Made by a program: the position numbers and the translations under genes | Notes under the pieces: generated by a model | Database searches by the model: none | The model's input: only the letters and a program-made list of their open reading frames with translations | What the model was told of the DNA's origin: nothing | Shown: piece after piece, positions 1 to 11,838 of the stretch | Numbering within the stretch: the stretch's first letter is position 1 | How the letters are laid out: each line of letters opens with the position of its first letter | Source of the DNA: Datisca glomerata | Lineage: Eukaryota > Streptophyta > Magnoliopsida > Cucurbitales > Datiscaceae | DNA: 64,000 nucleotides | NCBI GenBank assembly: GCA_003255025.1 | Contig: QANY01006259.1 | Span: 1,481,664 to 1,545,663, forward strand | Direction of reading: 5' to 3'

Positions 1-1500
1 ACAAGGGAAGGCTCAATAGCCAGTAGTGGGTGCACACTACATGAGGAGGAACAGTTCAAAGAAATATGAACATGTCTCATCTCAAAAGCCTCTCGAATAG
101 AAGGAGAGGTCAAAGAGGAAGAAGAAGAATAAGCATGTAAAGAAGGAAGCCTGGCAGGTGCAGATCTCTCGACAAATATCTAAACTGGAGGTTTGTCTGG
201 GGGCAACAGGAGGAGCTATTGGCCGCGGAAGAGGTTGAACGACAAATGGGAGTTGGCGTTCAGGGTCCAAAAGCCACCACTAGTCACGGGTGGCAACGTT
301 GTAAACAACCCTGATCTTGGCTCTGTCGTCTGAAGTCTCATAAGCGTGAATGTTATTACCCTTATCTAAAAAAAACGAAGAAGATGATATTTTTTTACAG
401 TAAAAAAATAAAGAAGAAAAGAAAAAAATGGAGAAAGGCAAAATCACTCACATACGACCTCCATTCGAGCAACTAACTTCCTCGGGGAAGGAATTTTGGT
501 AATAAGCAATAAAATGATTGAACTCATCCCTATTTCTAAATCTAGGGATGGTAGGGGAGAAGGATGCAGTCATTAAAGGAAAAACTTGAAGACGAAGAAA
601 GAAAGAAGAAAACATACACAGAAATGTACGAGCAAACGCCAAACGTTGGATTCGAAAGGTAAAAAATAAAAGTTGAAGCGTCAGGAGGGCTGTAAAAAGG
701 CACGAGAGTAGACATGTGTTGCAACAATAATGACAAAAGACTGAAATGAAGTCGAACATGTGAAGAGGCCACCCCTGTCCAAGAAATGTAATCATCACAA
801 ACAGAAAGGTGAAGCGGCGTGGGTAGGCAATGATGACATAAAATGTATGACGTCAGGGAATCTTCATAAAAGACAAAAGTTAAATTAAAAATGTTTTACA
901 TCAACGGCTTACACCCAAAGATACAAAACAAGGGCAAATGTATGGGGCAGGTTTCTCCAGGGATATTAAGTTGCTAGCATGGTAAAGGAAAGAAGGAAAA
1001 CACGAAAGTATGCAGACATGAAAAAGATGACGTCAGTGGAGACAACGTATCAGTATTAAATTTAGCGTCTGTTACTCCCTTATTCCATGATCTCATCAAG
1101 TTGATTATAATATTATCCTTACATGACAATTAAAATGATAGAAACGGTTAATGAGGGAAATACCTATATAAACCTCCATACGTATTCGATCAAGCCAATT
1201 CGTCTCAATATAATCAAGTTATAAGCCCATTCTCTTTACTTGGATTTCTTCTCCCGTATATAGAAATAAGATAGTGGGGAAGTAAGAGGAAACATATATC
1301 AAACACTATAAGGTGATTGAGTGCAATTATGAGGTGGATAAAACATACACATATTAGTCAGTTTTGAATCTCTCGGTATTCTAAGATCATCAGAAATTTT
1401 CCCTCCCAATGAGGTGTATCAAGTAAAAGAACCCATCATGTTGGGATCTCAACGGGAGGAAATCTGTTTCTTAAATCCTAGTTTTCTATATCATTGACGG
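1..1500. mobile_element. Candidate 3' part of a decayed LTR retrotransposon
   Basis: No intact gene is visible. Minus-strand open frames at 82-270 and 448-798 lie upstream of an LTR-like stretch (about 950-1500) that has a TATA-like CTATATAAAC near 1163. The arrangement (antisense frame, then LTR) recalls the 3' half of the element at 37106-41949, but I could not align the two or find both LTR ends. The family is an inference. The left boundary lies outside the window. Confidence 0.3.
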
Positions 1501-2104
1501 CTAAGAACACCTCGGCAGAAACATCGAGGTGACTGGAAATTTTTTTTTATTTTTTTATCATTTTATTAAAATAAATTTTTTATCATTTTTTTATCATTTT
1601 AATATAATGGATAGCCTAGATTGAATATGATTCTCTCCTGATCAAGGAATAGAAGAGAATAATGATCTGACGTTTACCCTTCCTTTACATTCCCTCTCTC
1701 TTTCCGTTATAGAGCTTCAGTAATTTTTTTTGTCTTAACATAAACCATGTTCCTCATTTGTTTGTCTTCTTCAATCTTTTATATTGCTTTTTATAGGATG
1801 ATTGCTTCGATTTAGGATCAGTGCACATCAAAAATTGAGAGAACATTACTACAGTTTTGACTTACATTGATAGTCACATATATAATAGAATGACAGCTCT
1901 CTACAATCTGTCACTGGAAAATAAAGTAGGTGAGATAATTTGGATAAGATGACAGCTAAAAAATTAACTGCCATTAATGTATTATCTACTATGACAGCTA
2001 ATTTTTGGGCTGTCATAATAACTTCTCGTAATGACAATGTAAAAAACCTGTCATAGTTCCATGGTATAAAAAACTTACCCAATACCCAAAGTTCATTTTA
2101 TTTA
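1501..2104. other. AT-rich spacer with repeated TGACAGC/GCTGTCA words
   Basis: 1540-1615 is T-rich low-complexity DNA. 1850-2080 carries several TGACAG or CTGTCA words in both orientations, including one TTTTGGGCTGTCATA stretch. A reverse-complement version (TATGACAGCCCAAAA) lies at about 13040. Such oriented short repeats are typical of the subterminal regions of TIR DNA transposons. No gene is seen. Confidence 0.4.
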
Positions 2105-2527
2105 CAAATATACTAGGGTTTTCTATACTCTTTGATAAAACATTTTACAAAATTATACCAATGGCCTAATTGTTGCTTATCCTAACTCGCCCACCTTCCC
2201 TTCACTTTTTCTTTTATTTTTTCCCATTGCCCTTCTTACACACTGCCCCACACTCTCTCTCTTCATCTTCCATCTTCATCTCTCTCCCTCTCCTATAAAC
2301 TCATTTTCTCCAGAACTAAATACAAGAAATGAGTTTTGTTAACTTTAATGAGTTTTATTAATTTTGTGGATTTTGTTAACATTTGTTAATTTTTGTAGGT
2401 TTTGTTAATTTTGGTGAGTTTTGTTAATTTTAAAAGAGAACTTAGAGAGAAAAAGATAAAATGTAGAGCGTAGAGAGATAGAGAGAGAACGTTGAGAAAG
2501 AGAGAGAACATCGAGAGAGATAGGGCG

Positions 2528-4226
2528 TGTCGCAACGTGCGTGCGACGCGGAGTGGTGATTTAAAAAATTTATTTTTTTTAAGGAAAAAGAAATTTGGAG
2601 TCGCCACCAATCATTTTAGGGTGTGATTGGTCACCCAATTTTAAGATGAAAATTTTTTTGGTCTACGAAAACTCAAAGTTGGTTCGGGAGTCGTTTGTGT
2701 GTGGGGAAGGTATTAGCACCCCACAACACCCATTATAAAATGGTTACCAAATTTAATCAAATGCTATCCATTTTTTATTTTAAGGCAAAGGTTAAAGAGA
2801 TTTATTTTTTAATGTCCCATTTGAGGAATTTTGTATCATATAAATGAACAAAATAAATTACTTTTAATGGGTGGTTCAAAGACCATTTAAAAAAATACTT
2901 TTTTTGTATTCTCATATCTTTTTAAATCAAAGCATTATTAGAGTTATTCTCGGTATCTCAAGAATAACTCCTCACCTCAGTAGTTCGAGAAGTCTGGTAT
3001 CCCAAAAATCTCAAAGTCCATTGTTGGCCTTTTTAGTGAAAATTAAATAATAGAAGTAACAAAATCTAAATTTAATTATTAAAATTATAATCCACGCATA
3101 CATAAACATTAATTATGATAATAAGGGAATAATGCAAGAATCGCATTATAAGCATGGCAATGCAAAAATGCTAAATAAATAAATATGTAAAGGAAATTAA
3201 TGTTAATAATTACAATAAAATTGAAGTAAAAGAATAGAGATAAGCTATAGGATGTCAAATTATAGAGAACATGAAATGTTGAGATTATAAAAATGCAAGA
3301 ATAAAGTAAAAGACTATATTATGTAATAAATGAAAAAAAATTTAAAAAAAATTATATATATATATGGTGCAACCGAGGAACACTTTCCTCTGTTGCATCC
3401 CATATATGTTTTTTTAATAATATTATATATTATAATATAATATAATAATAATAATATTATTATTATTATTAAATAAATTTAAAAACAATGATAAAAAATA
3501 AACCATATATTTTTTTAACATAAATATGTCTATTTTTTTGACTACTTAGTCCACTAATTATCTTTTTTCTTTCCTTCCATCATTAGTCATTGCTAATCAA
3601 ATAACAAAGGAGATGATCATGGATGATAATTAGTTCAAAAAAATGTCACAAAATGATGAACATAATAAAAAAAACTTTGTAGGAAAATTAAAAGTTTCAC
3701 AACTTAGATATTTGCATAATCTTGTATAGAGGTTTACTCTCTATTTTATGCATTGTTATGTGTGAGAAAATTATCCTAGGGGATCTTTGCATCAAATGTA
3801 CACTTTCAACCCATTAAAAGGGTTGATTCACATTTGGTNNNNNNNNNNNNNNNNNNNNNNNNNNNNNNNNNNNNNNNNNNNNNNNNNNNNNNNNNNNNNN
3901 NNNNNNNNNNNNNNNNNNNNNNNNNNNNNNNNNNNNNNNNNNNNNNNNNNNNNNNNNNNNNNNNNNNNNNNNNNNNNNNNNNNNNNNNNNNNNNNNNNNN
4001 NNNNNNNNNNNNNNNNNNNNNNNNNNNNNNNNNNNNNNNNTTTTTTTCAATTTTTATTTTTTAGTCCTCTTTTTTCAATTTTTACTTTTTAGTCTTTGGA
4101 CCACTTTTCTTATTTTTGTATTGGATTAGTTTTCAAATTATACATATAGTCTTGGATTATTAAAAGAGCCAAAATATAAAGCATGTATATTTCATGTATT
4201 AGGCCGGATAAAATACGGTATCTACA
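2528..4226 (-). mobile_element. Solo LTR of the Tat/Ogre-like family (TSD GGGCG)
   Basis: The sequence begins TGTCGCAACGTGCGTGCGAC and ends GGTATCTACA, the reverse complement of the LTR that starts TGTAGATACC and ends TTGCGACA at 46298-48347. It is flanked on both sides by GGGCG (2523-2527 and 4227-4231), a clean 5-bp target-site duplication. No internal retroelement sequence is present, so it is a solo LTR, the usual product of LTR-LTR recombination. It contains AT/TAA simple repeats near 3350-3480 and a 202-base assembly gap. Confidence 0.92.
3839..4040. other. Assembly gap (202 N)
   Basis: This is a run of N inside the solo LTR. Open frames spanning it are artefacts. The corresponding LTR segment of 60276-60700 suggests what the gap replaces: a CT/GA-rich, TATA-proximal part of the LTR. 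Confidence 0.99.
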
Positions 4227-4231
4227 GGGCG

Positions 4232-4745
4232 TACATGACGCCCGTGTACCAATCGTGTAGTCTACAGGATGGCAACACGATACTTGTGTACCTATTTTAG
4301 AGTCTACATGATGGTTACATGATGCCCGTGCACCAATTATATAGTCTACACAATGCCTGTGTAGCCATCATGTAGTCAAACGATGCTCATATACCCATCG
4401 TGTAGTCTACAGGATACCTACACGATGCTTGTATATCCATCTTGTACACTAAACATGTAATATATTTAATTTTATATATTTATTTAAATATTAATAAACA
4501 TGGAGGTTGAGTATTGAAGAATAATGAATTGACATTTAATTTGATGTTGTGTAAAAATGTATTGGGGAAAGAAAGAAAAAAATGTATTGTCATCTTTGAA
4601 GTCATCATGCAGTCATCATGTACACTGCACGATGTGGTACATGAATAACGTCTAGTCATCGTGTGCTATACATGAGGACTACACGGTTGTCTTGTACCCC
4701 ACCTGTACACTAAACGACGATTGCATGTTCGTGGTGTACCCAATT
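4232..4745. repeat. CACGATG/CATCGTG palindromic repeat array, block 1
   Basis: Words such as CATCGTGTAGTCTACA, TACACGATG and CATGATGCCCGTGTACC alternate in both orientations at 15-25 bp spacing. The block is more degenerate than the ones at 5785, 7565 and 9330. It sits just inside the right arm of the first MULE-like element. Confidence 0.75.
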
Positions 4746-5784
4746 ATGTTAGAGAATAAAACAGAGAAACCCATATAAACCCTAGAGAAACTACCAAGAA
4801 ACCCAGAAACCTACAAAAATCAAAAACTCAGAAACCTAGAAAAAAACTCAAAAACCCATAAAAAAATCAGAAACTCATAAAAAACATACCTTGTTGTGAT
4901 TCCTTGCTGTGGGAGACGAGCACTAAAAGATTTCTAGAGAGATAGATGCTCTGACTTTGAGAGAGAGAGATAGTAATTGTAAGAGAGAAAAATGAAGGAA
5001 ATGCAAGAGGAGAGTTTAAAATGGTAAAGATGTACATGAAACGGTGGGTTTCGTGTAGGGGTGGGGTTCAAAAAGGTGTAATAATTATTTTTTTAGCCGT
5101 CATTTAGAATACACGCAGGGGCTGTTTGGGAACTTCATCACTTGATTTTAGAGAAATCAGGTGATGAAGTTCCTAAATAGCCATATGGGCCAGGGGTTAG
5201 AGAGTACACAAATTACAATAGTAGTATAATTTTACAAATGCTTTTTCTTATGGTATAGTCTTGCAAAAAATCCTAAAATTAGGGTTAGGATGGATTAAAT
5301 AGGATAGTATATTGGATTTTTTGCTAAAATATACTCTTTGATAAAGCATTTTACGAAATTATACTTTTGGTCTAATTTTTGCTTATCCTAATTCCTGACT
5401 CACATTCCCTTCACATTTTCTCTATTTTTCCCCATTGCCATTCTTAGACACTGGCCCACACACTCTTTCTTCATCTTTCATATTCATTTCTCTCTCTCCT
5501 AGAAACCCATTTTCTACAGAATGAAACACAACAAAACAGATTTTGTTAATTTTAAAGGGTTTTGGTAATTTTAAAGGGTTTTGTTAATTTTGTGGATTTT
5601 GTTAACATTTGTTAATAATAATGGGTTTTGTTAAATTTTATAAGTTTTGTTAATTTTTATGGGTTTTGTTAATTTTGAGAGAGAACGTAGAGAGAGAGAG
5701 AGAAAGGAAGAACGCCGACCGTAGAGAGAGAGAGAAAGAAAGAGAGAAAGTCGAGAAAGAGATAGGATGTCGAGAGAGAGTGCG

Positions 5785-6205
5785 GGTATACGACGGTAGC
5801 GTACCCATAGTGTAGTCTACATGATCACGACATGAAACTTGTGTACACATTGTGCAGTCTACACGATGGCTACACGATGCCTTTGTACCCATCGTGTAGT
5901 GTACACGATGACTACATAATTGTCGTGTAGACTACACGATGACTTCACGGTCATCGTGTAGACTACACGATGACTTCACGGTCATCGTGTAGGTTTCTTG
6001 AAGACTACACGATGACTTCACACTCATCATGTAGGCTTCTTGAAAGCTACTCGATGTCTACACGGTCATCGTGTACTCATCGTGTAGTGTACAAGAAGAC
6101 TCAATGAAGTAAGTTCAGAATGGGCACATTACAAGATGGGTACACGAGGTCAGTGTACCCATCTTATAGGCTACACGATGACTTCACGATCATCGTGTAT
6201 GCTTC
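5785..6205. repeat. CACGATG/CATCGTG palindromic repeat array, block 2
   Basis: This is a dense alternation of CATCGTGTAG and CTACACGATGACT units. One about 30-bp unit (CATCGTGTAGACTACACGAT then GACTTCACGGT) is repeated at least twice around 5930-5990. It lies just inside the left arm of the MULE. Confidence 0.85.
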
Positions 6206-6429
6206 TTAAACTTCTTGACAATATTAAATAACAACCACAATTCTTCATTCATATTAATATTTAAAAAATTACAAGGGTCAACATTTATATTTAAAGTGGC
6301 TTGGTCATTCCGTTGAGAGAGATGAATAGGATTTCTACACGTTTGTCGGTCCACAACGTGCACACTTTCTTCTTATTACTTTCTCACTGCTAGATGAGAT
6401 TTTAACTGTCCTAGGTCTTTCACTTTGCC

Positions 6430-9255
6430 GTCTCGTTATAGGTGGCAGTACCATATTTTCTTGAACCTCCTGGCTGATGACCCAATCCGCTCTATCTCCA
6501 ATGGGATGTATTGTTTCTGCATATGCAACAATTAAAGCCTCATTTTTCTAGTGCGTCGAACATATACTGTGTGCGGAAATATTGCACTGTCGATATGCAG
6601 CCAACACATGCTTGCAATAAAATTGATCAAGATCAAATTCTCAGCACATACACATCTTAAAATACAAGTTTACCACTGCTTCTATACCTCCACTCGTGAA
6701 ACGAAACTTGTGTATGTCAGAAGGAAACAATGATAGTGTACATGATGCAAGATGCTTCTTATTAAGCTCCATTTCAACCCAATCTATCATCTATGAGGTG
6801 ACATGACATGCGGTCGTTCATTGTTCATAGAACCACTATTATAACATGTCACGGATATGTTCTATAAGGCTTGTAATGGGAAGCTTTCGAGCATCTTTTA
6901 AAATCTCATTCAAACATTCTGCGATGTTTAAAGTCATTATGTTGTACTGTCTTCCATCAAAACACGAACTAGCCCACCTCTCAACTTGCCCCACCGACAT
7001 GTATTGTGAGATATCCAGAAATGCATGTGTGAAATGAGTCATCAACCGATCAAATTCTGATAGACGGTATTCCTTTGCAACTTTCAAAAACAAACAACAC
7101 GATCGCATCTTCCTTTTTATAAATTGATTTGATAATTTGGCCCATGTGGAAGATGCAAGCTTCATGAAGCGCGTTGGGAAAGATACTCTCTACAGCATTC
7201 GGCTACAGCATTCGATATACTTCTATACCTTTCAGATATAAACACCAACTCTGGCAGATCATCGATTACACCGTGAAGTTTACGGAGGAACTATTCCCAT
7301 GAATCATCATTTTCTGAATCTGCAATGTCGAATGTAATGTGATAGACATGGTTGTTCTCATCCTTTCGTGTTGCGACAAATAATACACCTTTGTATTTTA
7401 CTTTTAAGGTGGTTGCGTCAACAGCAATGGCATGCCATATATAGTGGGAAAATTGATGAATATAGAGTCTAAGAGCCATGAAAAAATATATAAAATGATT
7501 ATGTTCATCGGTCTCTATGTGTGTTATTGTCCCTGTAAAATATTTAATATTATTGTATTAAAATAGACAGAGTACATGGTCTACACGACATGTACACGAA
7601 GGTAGTGTACTCATCGTGTATACTCGAGGTTCATGTAGCGATCGTGTATACTATATGTTAGTCATACTGTCATCGTGTAATGTACAGGAAAACTCGATGA
7701 AGTCAGTACATGATAGGTATACAACACGATGGTTACACGATATCAATGTACCCATCATGTAGTGTACACGATGGGTATAGTGACTTCATGTAACCATCGT
7801 GTAGTGTATAAGAAGACTAAATGAAGTCAGCACAGGATGGGATATTACACGATAAGTACACGGGTCAATTTATCCATCGTGTAGACTACACGATAGGTAC
7901 ACGATGTTCGTGGACTTATCTTGTAACCTACACGATGGGTACACGATGACAAAATGTATAGGAAGACTACACGATGTAGACCTTATGATGGCAAAAAAAT
8001 ACATGGATTTTTTAATTCTAACATGTGACAATATACTGGGAGCATCCTATAGTTGTCTTCAGGCGATCCTCAAACTAATTCTAAAGCATACTCCCTAGAC
8101 CTTCATGCCTTATAGTAACCTATGTTGACACCAAGATCAAGCCGAACATCTTCAATTATGTTTTTTGGCCTATATACACGTCCAACACCCGTGTGTTTGG
8201 ACCTTATAGTGTGACCAATGAATGTGGATGTAGCTCGATGGTGTTCATATCTCAATACTTCAAGTGCGCATGTATGTGTATTTATGAACTTTGTAACTTT
8301 GAAGTATGGATAATTTTTTTGTTTCATAGCCCATAACCGCCATGTGCATGTTTTCTCAATACATATAAGTACCAACAATGAAGGTGATGACCTGAAGATC
8401 TGAAACTCAAAATTTATATGGATGGTCATCAGACGACAAATCTTAACTACCCTAGCTTTATCATTATACAACTCATCCATCTTTATTGTGTCTGATACAA
8501 GGTGATTCAAATCAGCCCGTTGCTCACTAGACCCAGGACATTGTTCATTCAAATCAGCTCGTGATGGCAAAGGACAAGCGGTCTCGGGTTCGGGACTAGT
8601 AAGTCTGGAATTGTTGTATGGTCGTCTCCACAGATGGCTTCATCATGGTCATCAACACGGTTGGTGTGATCATATGCGTCTTGATCAAACCTATCATCAT
8701 CATCAACATCAACATCCTCATCCTCGAAATCATCATTATCGTCACCAATGTCATTACAAAAAATATCATCATAATGATATTTTCTTTCAAAATGATAATT
8801 ACTCTCAAAGAGATGAATGCTTTCATGTAGAGGTTGCTACGATGTTGTGGTTTCAAGAACCCAACTTTGATAAAATCCAGTAGTTTCAGGAACCCGAAGT
8901 TGTTGTGACATTGTGGTTTGAGGAACACAACTTTGAGATGGAAATAATTTTCGCTTGGTACTTATGAATAATGGAGTTTTAAGTGATTCTGGTCCATTCT
9001 CTTTAACAAAGAACAATAAATCTCTATTAATTTAAAATTTCAGCAGGAGGGCGGAGGACTTGGGTTCTATAAAAAAATTTGATAGACATATCATACTTTG
9101 AGGATCTATTTGGAGTTCTTCATGCAATATGCCAGATAGCTCGTGGTAAGTGCAGTTAGTTGATATTTCCAATAATTTGGTATTCTCTTAATTAAAAGAC
9201 CATGTTGAACCATTTTTCACCCAATCACCATCATGGATTCAAAAATTTGAACTTC
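6430..9255 (-). pseudogene. MURA-type Mutator transposase, degraded
   Basis: Reading 3' to 5' on the plus strand, the minus strand carries the family's parts in order. An N-terminal segment (about 9245-8945) includes CTYHELSGILHEELQIDP. An acidic Asp-rich stretch follows (about 8800-8600). The MuDR-type DNA-binding domain (8540-8103) has FEFQIFRSS, CTWRLWA, HTC and RPKNIIEDVRLDLGV. The start of the DDE core is at 7479-7291, with AVDATTLKVKYKGVLFVAT (catalytic Asp kept) and DSENDDSWE. The later helical part is at 7165-6839, with RYN/QYNIMTLNIAECLN. A SWIM-like tail lies at about 6740-6450, with ALIVAYAETIHPIGDRADWV. The reading frame is broken by stops and frameshifts, and a palindromic array (7565-7985) separates the DNA-binding domain from the DDE core. 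It cannot make a working transposase. Confidence 0.85.
7565..7985. repeat. CACGATG/CATCGTG palindromic repeat array, block 3, inside the transposase relic
   Basis: The TACACGATGGGTA, CATCGTGTAGTGTACA and GACTTCATG words match the arrays near the element's arms. The block lies exactly between the DNA-binding domain and DDE-core remnants. It may occupy a former intron or be a secondary insertion. Confidence 0.8.
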
Positions 9256-9329
9256 AGACATATATGTCTATACATCACTAAAGGAAATCAGTAGAAGGAG
9301 ACTACAGAATGAAATGGAATATTACTGGA

Positions 9330-9910
9330 TGATCGTGTAATCATCGTGTAGTGTACACGAGGCCTACATGATCATCATGTAGTGTACACGATGACTACAT
9401 GATCATCGTGTAGTGTACATGAGGACTACGTACACTATCGTGTAGTGTACAGGATGACCACAAGTTGATCGTGTAGTCCTCGTGTACAGTACACGATGGC
9501 ACTACATGATCATCTTGTCGTGCTCGTGTACACTACATGATGCTCTTGTAGTGAACTACATCAGGACTACACGATAATCGTGTAGTGTTATCGTGTAGTG
9601 TACACGATGACTACATGAATATCTTATAATGCCATTGTGTAGTGTACATGAGGACTACACGATCATCTTTTGGTCATCGTGTACAATACACGATGATCGT
9701 GTAGTCCTCTTGTAGTGCACAAGATGCTACACGATGCTCTTGTAGTGCATCGTGAGCTACAAGAGAAGTTCCAGATGCACTACAAGATGATCTTGTGGTG
9801 TACACGAGGTTTACATAAGGAGAATGTACATTGCGTGAAGTGTACATGATGGCTACACGAGGAGCGTGTAGTACACGTGTAAACCACTAGTACACTACAG
9901 GATCATCTTA
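9330..9910. repeat. CACGATG/CATCGTG palindromic repeat array, block 4
   Basis: This is the longest and densest block, with dozens of alternating CTACATGATCATCGTGTAGT and GTACACGATGACTACA units. Many adjacent pairs form near-perfect palindromes of 20 or more bases. It lies just inside the right arm of the MULE. Confidence 0.88.
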
Positions 9911-10415
9911 TAGTCATCCCTGACACTACATGAACTTCAAACAACATCCTGAATGTTGTTGATCGAACAAAAATGCCAGGAAACTCGTGAACAAAAAAAA
10001 CCATGAAACTTCAAACTTTCCAGAAAAAAAAAAACATAAAACTCATACCTGCAAGCCTTCCTTGAAGATGAAGTAGCTTTCCTTGAAGATGAAGAAGACG
10101 ATGAAAACAAACTGATTTTGTAGAAGGAGGAAGAAGAAGAAGTAATGATGAAGAAGAAGAAGAAATGATGAAGAAGGAGAAGAAATGAAATATGAAGGAG
10201 GAGAAATGAGGGTGATGGAGGTGGGTAGGGAGGTAGAGTGTTGAGTGAGAATTGACTTTGACATTTGATTGGACACTATATAAGAAGGGTATTGGGGGAA
10301 AATTAAAAAAAGTGAAGGGAGATGGGTCAGGGGTTAGAGAGTTAGAGAGTTAGTTTTGGAGTATATTTTTGCAAATTCAAAATGTTACGGGTATACTTAT
10401 GCAAAGAATCCCCTA

Positions 10416-10954
10416 ATTTTACTCTTTACAGTGTATTTTCTCTTTGATCGTGGCGAGTGGCGATTTCGAACTGCGCGTCAAGCAAGCTTCACGGTGACTT
10501 CCAGACGATCTTTGACGGTGAGGTTCTACGATGATCTTTCACGGTGAGCTTCCACTGCGGGTCGAAGAAGGTTGTCGTCCTGAACTTCGAGCTAGCGATT
10601 GGAAAAGGGTTGGCCACCTCGTAATTAAGCTGCCGACTCTTCTCCCGCCATTTCTACAATTTCTTCTTCTCAGCATGATTGAGCTCACTGTATGTTTTCT
10701 CTGTTTGTGTATTTTTTTCGTCCCCAACCTCTATTCAGCAACGAGAATGGGTATTAGAGAGCCTAGGGTTTGTTCTATTTCGCCTCCCTTCTCTTATTAC
10801 CCTCTCTCTATCTTAAATTCCTAAGCTCTCAAACCCATTCTCTCTCTCTCTCAAATTCTTAGAGTTGAGATAGCATTTGTGGATTAGGTTTCTCTGCTGT
10901 GAAGTATTTTACTTTCCTAGATTCACATAACACCTATGATTTAATTATTTGTAG
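10416..10954 (+). other. GC-richer leader upstream of the p23 fragment
   Basis: 10440-10660 is clearly less AT-rich than its surroundings. It contains an open frame (10531-10824) of no recognised family and a repeated CACGGTGA-type word. 10780-10870 is CT-rich, like a plant 5' untranslated region, and ends in an intron-like acceptor TTATTTGTAG at 10945-10954. It probably includes the p23 gene's 5' region plus a further captured piece of unknown origin. Confidence 0.4.
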
Positions 10955-11838
10955 TCGTCATCCTAAAGTAACATGGGCCCAACGATCAGACAAGGTTTTT
11001 GTGACCGTGTTACTTGCTGATTCAAAAAAACGCCTAGGTTAATCTTGAGCCCGAATCAGTATTCACTTTCTCTGGTAGCGCTGGTTCAGAAACCCACTTT
11101 ATGAACTGAAGTTGGAGCTTTATGATAAGGTTAATGTGGAGGTATGTTCATTTCGTGTGATTCGTTGGAAGTTTTGTATGTGTCTGCACTATTCTTTTGG
11201 TATTTGTTACTCATAGATCCAGTTGACGAATGACATTTTCTGGTTTCATTGTTAATTAATTTATCATGATATGTATAATGTATTTGTTCCGCCCAGGTCT
11301 CTAATGAAAGAATAAATTGACATAATGGCTGAAATTCTATGAGCATCGTATAATTTTGGTTTGAGATTTAAAATTGGATAAATCATTAGGTAACTGAACT
11401 CTTGTCTGTCACTGTAATAGGAAAGCAAAATAAATGTTGGTGTGCAGAGTATATTCTGCATCCTGGAGAAGGCATAGGCTGGCTGGTGGAAGAAACTATT
11501 GCGAGGGGATGGCAAGCCGCCACATTACATTAAAGTAGATTGGGACAAGTGGGTGGATGAAGATGAAGATAATGGTAAGCAATTTAAATATGCTTTCTTA
11601 ATAATATATTGAGAGTTTTTTCCTGAACCTGTTTCATTTAAAACGGCATTCGGTGTCCTTTTTTACTTTGAAAATTGTGTTCATAGCTATCACATTTTGT
11701 TTGAGTAGGTGTTGGTGACTTGGATTTGGGAGGAATGGACTTTTCGGTAAGCCTGTGGTAGTAGAGAATTATAAAGTTCATGCCTTCTTGTTTCTTGTTC
11801 TAACTCATGGTGTCACTCTGCAAAACTTTGGTGGTACG
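10955..11838 (+). pseudogene. p23 co-chaperone (CS-domain) gene fragment, introns retained
   Basis: The fragment matches plant p23, the HSP90 co-chaperone. Exon 10955-11141 encodes SRHPKVTWAQRSDKVFVTVL and, after frameshifts, KLELYDKVNVE-like codons. It ends at a GTATGTT donor. Exon 11421-11574 encodes ESKINVGVQSIFCILEKA, then [20 protein letters not shown] and DEDEDNG, ending at GTAAGC. Exon 11709-11746 encodes VGDLDLGGMDFS, again with a GTAAGC donor. A short NFGG exon follows (about 11823-11838), whose CAG acceptor is mutated to CAA. Damage includes an extra A in a poly-A run and a stop near 11035, a lost base near 11100, and a stop after EKA. The kept introns show a DNA-level copy, not a retrocopy. 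Confidence 0.88.

Larger units (their letters stand above)
2105..5285. mobile_element. Non-autonomous MULE-like element, split by a solo LTR
   Basis: The left arm (2105-2525) begins AGGGTTTTCTATACTC and continues into a CT-rich then GA-rich stretch. Its counterpart starts the neighbouring element at about 5315. The right arm (about 5040-5285), reverse-complemented, gives TAGGATTTTTTGCAAGAC and a matching AAAATTATAC block. These are diverged terminal inverted repeats. The interior has no transposase, only a CACGATG array (4232-4745) and an A-rich segment resembling 9940-10060 in the second element. I found no convincing 9-bp TSD, so the exact ends are approximate. Confidence 0.5.
5300..10415 (-). 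mobile_element. Mutator-like element with decayed transposase
   Basis: The left arm (about 5315-5780) reads TTGGATTTTTTGCTAAAATA then TTATCCTAATTCCTGACTCA and CCCTTCACATTT. The right arm (about 10260-10415), reverse-complemented, reads GGGGATTCTTTGCATAAG then AACCCCTGACCCATC and CCCTTCACTTTT, giving long diverged inverted arms. Between them lies a MURA-type transposase relic on the minus strand (6430-9255). CACGATG arrays sit near both arms and once inside the gene. Terminal coordinates are approximate because no perfect TSD was found. Confidence 0.7.

Noticed and set aside
3787..4092. Open frames through the first N run
   Set aside because: They exist only because N codons are not stops.
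8611..8883. 90-codon His-rich plus-strand frame
   Set aside because: It is antisense to the Asp-rich acidic stretch of the MULE transposase relic.
5785..9910. CACGATG arrays as telomere-like or CRISPR sequence
   Set aside because: Words alternate in orientation with irregular spacing, and lie within MULE arms.
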